DNA of 64,000 nucleotides from Triticum aestivum (lineage: Eukaryota; Streptophyta; Magnoliopsida; Poales; Poaceae), in the NCBI RefSeq assembly GCF_018294505.1, contig NC_057802.1, positions 309,649,137 to 309,713,136 of the forward strand, written 5' to 3'. The notes below the pieces were generated by a model, which was given only the letters and a program-made list of their open reading frames with translations, was not told the origin of the DNA and ran no database searches. The first letter of the stretch is position 1. Each line of letters opens with the position of its first letter. Positions 58,052-64,000 of the stretch are shown here, one piece after another. A program made the translations under genes and the position numbers.

Positions 58052-59768
58052 TGAAGGAAATATGCCCTAAAGGCAATAATAAAGTTATTATTTATTTCCT
58101 TATTTCATGATAAATGTTTATTATTCATGCTAGAATTGTATTAACCGGAAACATGATACATGTGTGAATACATAGACAAACAGAGTGTCACTAGTATGCC
58201 TCTACTTGACTAGCTCGTTGATCAAAGATGGTTATGTTTCCTAGCCATTGACATGAGTTGTCATTTGATTAACGGGATCACATCATTAGGAGAATGATGT
58301 GATTGACTTGACCCAATCCGTTAGCTTAGCACACGATCGTTTAGTATGTTGCTAATGCTTTCTTCATGACTTATACATGTTCCTATGACTATGAGATTAT
58401 GCAACTCCCGTTTACCGGAGGAACACTTTGTGTGCTACCAAACGTCACAACGTAACTGGGTGATTATAAAGGTGCTCTACAGGTGTCTACGAAGGTACTT
58501 GTTGGGTTCGCGTATTTCGAGATTAGGATTTGTCACTCTGATTGTTGGAGAGGTATCTCTGGGCCCACTTGGTAATGCACATCACTTAAAGCCTTGCAAG
58601 CAATGCAACTAATGAGTTAGTTGCAGGATGATGTATTACGGAACGAGTAAAGAGACTTGCCGGTAACGAGATTGAACTAGGTATTGAGATACCGACGATC
58701 GAATCTCGGGCAAGTAACATACCGATGACAAAGGGAACAACGTATATTGTTATGCGGTTTGACCGATAAAGATCTTCGTAGAATATGTGGGAGCTAATAT
58801 GAGCATCCAGGTTCCGCTATTGGTTATTGACCAGAGACGTGTCTCGGTCATGTCTACATAGTTCTCGAACCCGTAGAGTCCGCACGCTTAAAGTTAGATG
58901 ACGGTTATATTATGAGTTTATGTGTTTTGATGTACCGAAGGAGTTCGGAGTCCCGGATGAGATCAGGGACATGACGAGGAGTCTCGAAATGGTCGAGACG
59001 TAAAGATCGATATATTGGACGACTATATTCGGACATCGGAAAGGTTCCGAGTGATTCGGGTATTTTTCGGAGTACCGGAGAGTTACGGGAATTCGTATTG
59101 GGCCTTAATGGGCCATACGGGAAAGGAGAGAAAGGCCCCAAAGGGTGGCCGCACCCCTCCCCATGGACTAGTCCGAATTGGACTAGGGAGGGGGGCGCCC
59201 CCTTCCTTCCTTCTCCTTCTCCCTTCCCTTGTCCTACTCCAACAAGGAAAGGAGGAGTCCTACTCCTGGTGGGAGTAGGACTCCCCCCTTGGCGCGCCCT
59301 CCTCCTAGGCCGGCCGCCTCCCCGTTGCTCCTTTATATACGGGGGCAAGGGGGCACCCCAAAGACACAACAATTGATCTCTTGATCTCTTAGCCGTGTGC
59401 GGTGCCCCCCTCCACCATAATCCACCTCGATAATATCGTAGCGGTGCTTAGGCGAAGCCCTGCGTCGGTAGAACATCATCATCGTCACCACGCCGTCGTG
59501 CTGAAAAAACTCTCCCTCAAAGCTCGGATGGATCGGAGTTCGAGGGACGTCATCGAGCTGAACGTGTGCTGAACTCGGAGGTGCCGTACGTTCGGTACTT
59601 GGATCGGTCGGATTGTGAAGACGTACGACTACATCAACTGCGTTGTGCTAACGCTTCCGCTTTTGGTCTACGAGGGTACGTGGACAACACTCTCCCCTCT
59701 CGTTGCTATGCATCACCATGATCTTGCGTGTGCGTAGATTTTTTTTGAAATTACTACGTTACCCAACA
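58052..59768 (+). repeat. Angela/WIS/BARE-1-like Copia 5' LTR, complete
   Basis: 1,717 bp, TGAAGGAAATATGCCCTAAAG to TTACTACGTTACCCAACA, followed by a PBS-like GTGGCATATGAGCC. The start differs from the common TGTTGG by two bases, as does the minus-strand copy at 8211. TATA box CTTTATATAC at 59331-59340. The ORFs at 58905-59376 on both strands are not genes. Confidence 0.92.
59331..59340 (+). promoter_or_regulatory. TATA box in the Copia LTR
   Basis: CTTTATATAC after a GC-rich stretch. Its position matches the promoter known for BARE-1-type LTRs. Confidence 0.65.
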
Positions 59769-61014
59769 GTGGCATATGAGCCTGGTTTTATGCGTAGATG
59801 TCATATGCACGAGTAGAACACAAGTGAGTTGTGGGCGATATAAGTCATACTGCTTACCAGCATGTCATACTTTTGTTCGGCGGTATTGTTGGATGAAGCG
59901 GCCCGGACCGACATTACGCGTACGCTTATGCGAGACTGGTTCTACCGACGTGCTTTGCACCTAGGTGGCTGGCGGGTGTCAGTTTCTCCAAATTTAGTTG
60001 AACCGAGTGTGGCTACGCCCGGTCCTTGCGAAGGTTAAAACAGCACCAACTTGACAAACTATCGTTGTGGTTTTGATGCGTAGGTAAAGAACGGTTCTTG
60101 CTAAGCCCTTAGCAGCCACGTAAAACTTGCAACAACAAAGTAGAGGACGTCTAACTTGTTTTTGCAGGGCATGTTGTGATGTGATATGGTCAAAGCATGA
60201 TGCTAAATTTATTGTATGAGGTGATCATGTTTTGTAACCGAGTTATCGGCAACTGGCAGGAGCCATATGGTTGTCGCTTTATTGTATGCAATGCAATCGC
60301 CCTGTAATGCTTTACTTTATCACTAAGCGGTAGCGATAGTCGTAGAAGCATAAGATTGGCGAGACGACAACGATGCTACGATGGAGATCAAGGTGTCGCG
60401 CCGGTGACGATGGTGATCATGACGGTGCTTCGGAGATGGAGATCACAAGCACAAGATGATGATGGTCATATCATATCACTTATATTGATTGCATGTGATG
60501 TTTATCTTTTATGCATCTTATCTTGCTTTGATTGACGGTAGCATTATAAGATGATCCCTCACTAAATTATCAAAGTATAAGTGTTCTCCCTGAGTATGCA
60601 CCGTTGCGAAAGTTCTTCGTGCTGAGACACCACGCGATGATCGGGTGTGATAGGCTCTATGTTCAAATACAACGGGTGCAAAACAGTTGCACACACGGAA
60701 TACTCAGGTTAAACTTGACGAGCCTCGCATATAACAGATATGGCCTCGGAACACTGAGACCGAAAGGTCGAGCGTGAATCATATAGTAGATATGATCAAC
60801 ATAGTGATGTTCACCATTGAAACTACTCCATCTCACGTGATGATCGGACATGGTTTAGTTGATATGGATCACGTGATCACTTTGAAGATTAGAGGGATGT
60901 CTATCTAAGTGGGAGTTCTTAAGTAATATGATTAATTGAACTTAAATTTATCATGGACTTAGTCCTGATAGTATTTTGCAAATTATGTTGTAGATCAATA
61001 GCTCGCGTTGTTGA
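59769..61014 (+). mobile_element. Copia 2 leader
   Basis: Co-linear with the leader of Copia 1. No supported ORF. Confidence 0.8.
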
Positions 61015-62188
61015 TTCCCTATGTTTATTTTGATGTGTTCCTAGAGAAAAATTATGTTGAAAGATGTTAGTAGCAATGATGCGGATTGGATCCGTGATCT
61101 GAGGATTATCCTCATTGCTGCACAGAAGAATTATGTCCTTGATGCACCGCTAGGTGACAAACCTATTGCCGGAGCAGATGCAAACGTTATGAACGTTTGG
61201 CTAGCTCAATATGATGACTACTTGATAGTTTAGTGCACCATGCTTAACGGCTTAAAATCGGGACTTCAAAGACGTTTTGAACGTCATGGACCATATGAGA
61301 TGTTCCAGGAGTTGAAATTAATATTTCAAGCAAATACCCGAGTTGAGAGATATGAAGTCTCCAACAAGTTCTATAGCTAAAAGATGGAGGAGAATTTCTC
61401 AAGCAGTGAGCATGTACTCAGATTGTCTGGATACTACAATCGCTTGAATCAAGTGGGAGTTAATCTTCCAGATAAGATAGTGATTGACAGAATTCTCTAG
61501 TCACCATCACCAAGTTAGTAGAACTTCGTGATGAACTATAGTATGCAAGGATGACGAAAATGATTCCCGAGCTCTTCGCGATGCTGAAATCGACGAAGGT
61601 AGAAATCAAGAAAGAACATCAAGTGTTGATGGTTAACAAGACCACTAGTTTCAAGTAAAGGGACAAAGGGAAGAAAAGGGAACTTCAAGAAGAACGGCAA
61701 GCAAGTTGCTGCTCAAGTGAAAAAACCCAAGTTTGGACCTAAGCCTGAGACTAAGTGCTTCTACTGCAAAGGGACTGGTCACTGGAAGCGGAACTGCCCC
61801 AAGTATTTGGCGGATAAGAAGGATGGCAAAGTGAACAAAGGTATATTTGATATACATGTTATTGATGTGTACTTTACTAGTGTTTATAGCAACCCCTCAG
61901 TATTTGATACTAGTTCAATTGCTAAGATTAGTAACTTGAAACGGGAGTTGCAGAATAAACAGAGACTAGTTAAGGGTGAAGTGACGATGTGTGTTGGAAG
62001 TGGTTCTAAGATTGATATGATCATCATCGCACACTCCCTATACTTTCGGGATTAGTGTTGAACCTAAATAAGTGTTATTTGGTGTTTGCGTTGAGCATGA
62101 ATATGATTTGATCATTTTTATTGCAATACGGTTATTCATTTAAGTTAGAGAACAATTGTTGTTCTGTTTACATGATTAAAACCTTCTA
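61015..62188 (+). pseudogene. gag: Copia 2 gag and protease start, heavily broken and truncated
   Basis: Homologous to Copia 1 gag but with several stops (for example TAG near 61232, TAA near 61378, TAG near 61498). The frame 61717-62055 carries an intact knuckle CFYCKGTGHWKRNC and then the protease site changed to VFDTSSIAKIS, where the catalytic D-T-G has become D-T-S. The element is cut at 62189 by the CACTA insertion before integrase and RT. Confidence 0.85.
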
Positions 62189-62209
62189 TCACTACTGGAA
62201 TCAGCTAAT

Positions 62210-62500
62210 TTGCCATCTGCCAGCTCTTTGCCGTCTGCTAGCTGACGGAAAAGAAGCTCTTTGCCATCAGCTACACATAAGCAGACGACAAAGAAAAGGC
62301 TGACGGCAAAGAAGCTCTTTGCCATCAGCCAGCTCTTTACCGTCCGCTGGCAGACGGCAAAGAGTGTGGTGGCCCCCACCCCCCGCTCGTTTGAAAAAAT
62401 CTTAACGGCCCACCTCTTTGCCGTCCGCTAGCAGACGGCAAAGAGGCAAAAAGGCGGACGGCAAAGGCTGGCTGACGGCAAAGAGGGCACTTGACTAACG
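62210..62500. repeat. CACTA subterminal palindromes
   Basis: At least eight CTCTTTGCCGTC or GACGGCAAAGAG words in both orientations. The best palindrome is 62414-62445, a perfect 12-bp stem (CTCTTTGCCGTC/GACGGCAAAGAG) with an 8-nt centre; a second is at 62332-62362. Confidence 0.85.
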
Positions 62501-62519
62501 GCCGGTACCCCCCGCCCGT

Positions 62520-62890
62520 TACTCACTTCGTCCTCGCCCTTCTCCTCCCACCCCGCCGCCGCCGCCGCTGCCGCCGCCCGCCGCCCCGCCGCCCCGTCGC
62601 CCCACCGCCCCGGCTCCTCGCCGCCCCACCGCCCCGTCGCCCCCACCGCCCCGTCCCCCCGCCGCCCCGCGCCCCACAGCCGCCCCGGCCCACAGCCGCC
62701 CCGGCCCCCCGCCGCCCCGCGCCCCCCGTCGCCTCCTCCACCGCCCCGCCCCGGCCCCCCGCCGCCTGGGCCCCCGCCGTCCCGCCTCCTCCACCGCCCC
62801 GCCCCGGCCCCCCCGCCGCCCCGCCTCCTCCACCGCCCCGCCCCGGCCCCCCGTCGCTGGCCCGTCCCCAACCCGTCGCCGCCCCCCACA
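62520..62890. repeat. (CCGCCC)-type low-complexity block
   Basis: Almost entirely C/G with CCGCCCC and CCCCGCCG words. Pro/Arg/Gly ORFs on both strands are artefacts of composition. Confidence 0.9.
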
Positions 62891-63076
62891 GTGAGCCCCT
62901 CCCATTTTTTTTCTGTTTTTTTTGTTTTTTTCTGTTTAGATAAGGTTTTTTAGTTTATGTTTTTTCAGTTTAGAATTAATTAGTTTAGGTTATTTAGTTT
63001 AATTAGTTTAGGTTTAATTAGTTTAAATAGTTTAGTTTTAATTAGTTTAGGTTTTTAGTTTAGGTTTATGTTAAGT
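62891..63076. other. TTTAGTTTA-rich spacer
   Basis: AT-rich with repeated TAGTTTAGGTTTAATTAG words; nothing else seen. Confidence 0.6.
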
Positions 63077-63365
63077 AGAAGGGGGAAGAAGAAGAAGAAG
63101 AAGAAGAAGAAGAGGAAGAGGAGGAGGAGGAGAAGGAGGAGGAGGAGGAGAAAGAAGAAGAAGAAGAAGAAGAAGAAGAAGAAGAAGAGGAGGAGGAGGA
63201 GGAGGAGGAGAAAGAAGAAGAAGAAGAAGAAGAAGAAGAAGAAGAAGAAGAAGAAGAAGAAGAAGAAGAAGAAGAAGAAGAAGAAGAAGAAGAAGAAGAA
63301 GAAGAAGAAGAAGAAGAAGAAGAAGAGGAGGAGGAGGAGGAGGAGGAGAAAGAAGAAGAAGAAGA
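63077..63365. repeat. 289-bp uninterrupted purine tract with (GAA)n and (GGA)n
   Basis: Every base is A or G. It includes about 38 GAA repeats in a row (63213-63326) and three GGA blocks each followed by AAAGAAGAAG. The long Lys/Arg ORF on the plus strand and Ser/Phe/Leu ORFs on the minus strand are composition artefacts. Confidence 0.95.
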
Positions 63366-63420
63366 CGGGGGATGAGAAGTAGAAGAATGAGAAGAAGTAG
63401 AAGTAGTAGAAGAATGAGAA

Positions 63421-63719
63421 GACCCCGTGACCCCCCAACCCCGACACCACACCCCGACACCCGACCCCGACTCCACCCCGACACCCGACCCGCTAACCCC
63501 CTGACCCCGACACGACACCCCGACCCCCCGACCCCCTAACCCCCTGACCCCGACACGACAGCCCGACCCCCCGACCCCGAAACAGCACCCCGACCCCGAC
63601 ACGGCACCCCCACACCGACACGGCAGCCCGACACCGACACGACACCCCGACCCCCGACACGACACCCCCGACACCCCGACACCCCGACCCCGAGACCCCG
63701 ACCCCGACCCCGACCCCGA

Positions 63720-63753
<34 letters not shown>

Positions 63754-63860
63754 TCGACACCCCGACCCCGAGCCTGACCCGACACCCCGACCCCGACACC
63801 GACACGGCACCCCGACCCCGACCCCGACACGGCACCCCGAGACCGAAAAAACACCCCGAC
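63421..63860. repeat. (CCCCGAC)n/(CCCCGACAC)n block
   Basis: Irregular tandem words CCCCGACC, CCCCGACACG and CCCCGAGA, most regular at 63690-63765. The minus strand has GGGG runs spaced by TC. Gly/Arg/Val ORFs are artefacts. Confidence 0.9.
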
Positions 63861-64000
63861 CCCCGACACCTCCCGAAAAGGTGTTCTTTGGCCTTCCAGA
63901 AGCCGACGGGGTCATATATTTGTGAATTATTAGTTAGGTCATATATCTTTCGATTTTGTTATGAAAAACATCATATATCATTGTGTTGATCGGGTAGTTT
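63861..64000. other. CACTA interior, unique sequence
   Basis: GTGTTCTTTGGCCTTCCAGAAGCCGACGGGG then AT-rich sequence with ATCATATAT words repeated three times. Nothing else can be supported before the window ends. Confidence 0.4.

Larger units (their letters stand above)
62189..64000 (+). mobile_element. CACTA transposon, left end, runs out of the window
   Basis: It starts CACTACTGGAATCAGCTAATT after TAT (candidate TSD). The first 300 bp are packed with TTTGCCGTC...GACGGCAAA units, then extreme low-complexity blocks. No transposase is visible; the right end is outside the window. The terminal sequence differs from the CACTA element at 9040. Confidence 0.8.

Noticed and set aside
63480..63545. 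Telomere-like CCCTAA words
   Set aside because: Only isolated CCCCCTAACCCC within a CCCCGA array; no run of telomere repeats.
63066..63869. ORFs of up to 267 codons in the low-complexity region
   Set aside because: Pure translations of GAA, GGA and CCCCGA repeats (poly-Lys/Arg, poly-Ser, Gly/Val/Arg); not genes.

Overview
The window is a gene-poor stretch of a large grass genome, most likely a Triticeae species (wheat, Aegilops, barley or rye group). The evidence is the start of the Copia LTRs (TGAAGGAAATATGCCCTA, the Angela/WIS/BARE-1 type), very long Gypsy LTRs of 3-4 kb, large CACTA transposons, and deep nesting. The species cannot be fixed from the sequence alone. I see no intact ordinary host gene, tRNA, rRNA or CRISPR array. 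Nearly every base belongs to a transposable element or to gene pieces carried by one.

Layout, left to right. 1-3718: minus-strand Gypsy leader, primer-binding site and 3' half of its LTR. 3739-7172: a complete LTR of the same family on the plus strand, so the two LTR parts form a ~1.86 kb inverted repeat. 7173-8211: 5' part of an Angela/WIS/BARE-1-like LTR (minus). 8212-46483: one old plus-strand Gypsy 'host' element with three younger insertions, each bounded by matching target-site duplications: (a) a CACTA element at 9040-17065 (TSD TGT) carrying an F-box/FBD gene, a ~500-bp tandem array and a B3-like gene remnant; (b) a minus-strand Tat/Retand-type Gypsy at 17086-26492 (TSD GAGGC) that kept its antisense extra ORF but lost most of pol; (c) a Tekay/Del-like chromovirus at 30216-45610 (TSD GATCA) with an extra ORF before gag. 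Insertions (a) and (b) are only 20 bp apart in the host gag. 46484-50497: Copia LTR tail, gag and integrase. 50498-58051: 3.66-kb Gypsy LTR plus a 3.9-kb leader without ORFs. 58052-62188: second Copia element, cut at 62189 by another CACTA element that runs out of the window with extreme low-complexity DNA.

How the pieces relate. The insertion order can be read from the junctions: the host Gypsy is older than its three guests, Copia 1 is older than the 50498 LTR, that LTR element is older than Copia 2, and Copia 2 is older than the terminal CACTA. Almost all gag/pol frames carry stops or frameshifts. The exception is the 268-codon extra ORF of the Tekay-like element (34402-35208).

Two points matter most. 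First, the piece between the two 10-N gaps (43175-44667) is very probably a misplaced contig from another copy of the same family; without it the 3' LTR returns to the length of the 5' LTR. Second, the Tekay-like LTR contains two short acidic, exon-like segments separated by a 1.43-kb intron-like stretch with a GC-AG boundary. They are present in every LTR copy here, and a related arrangement occurs in the unrelated 50498 LTR.
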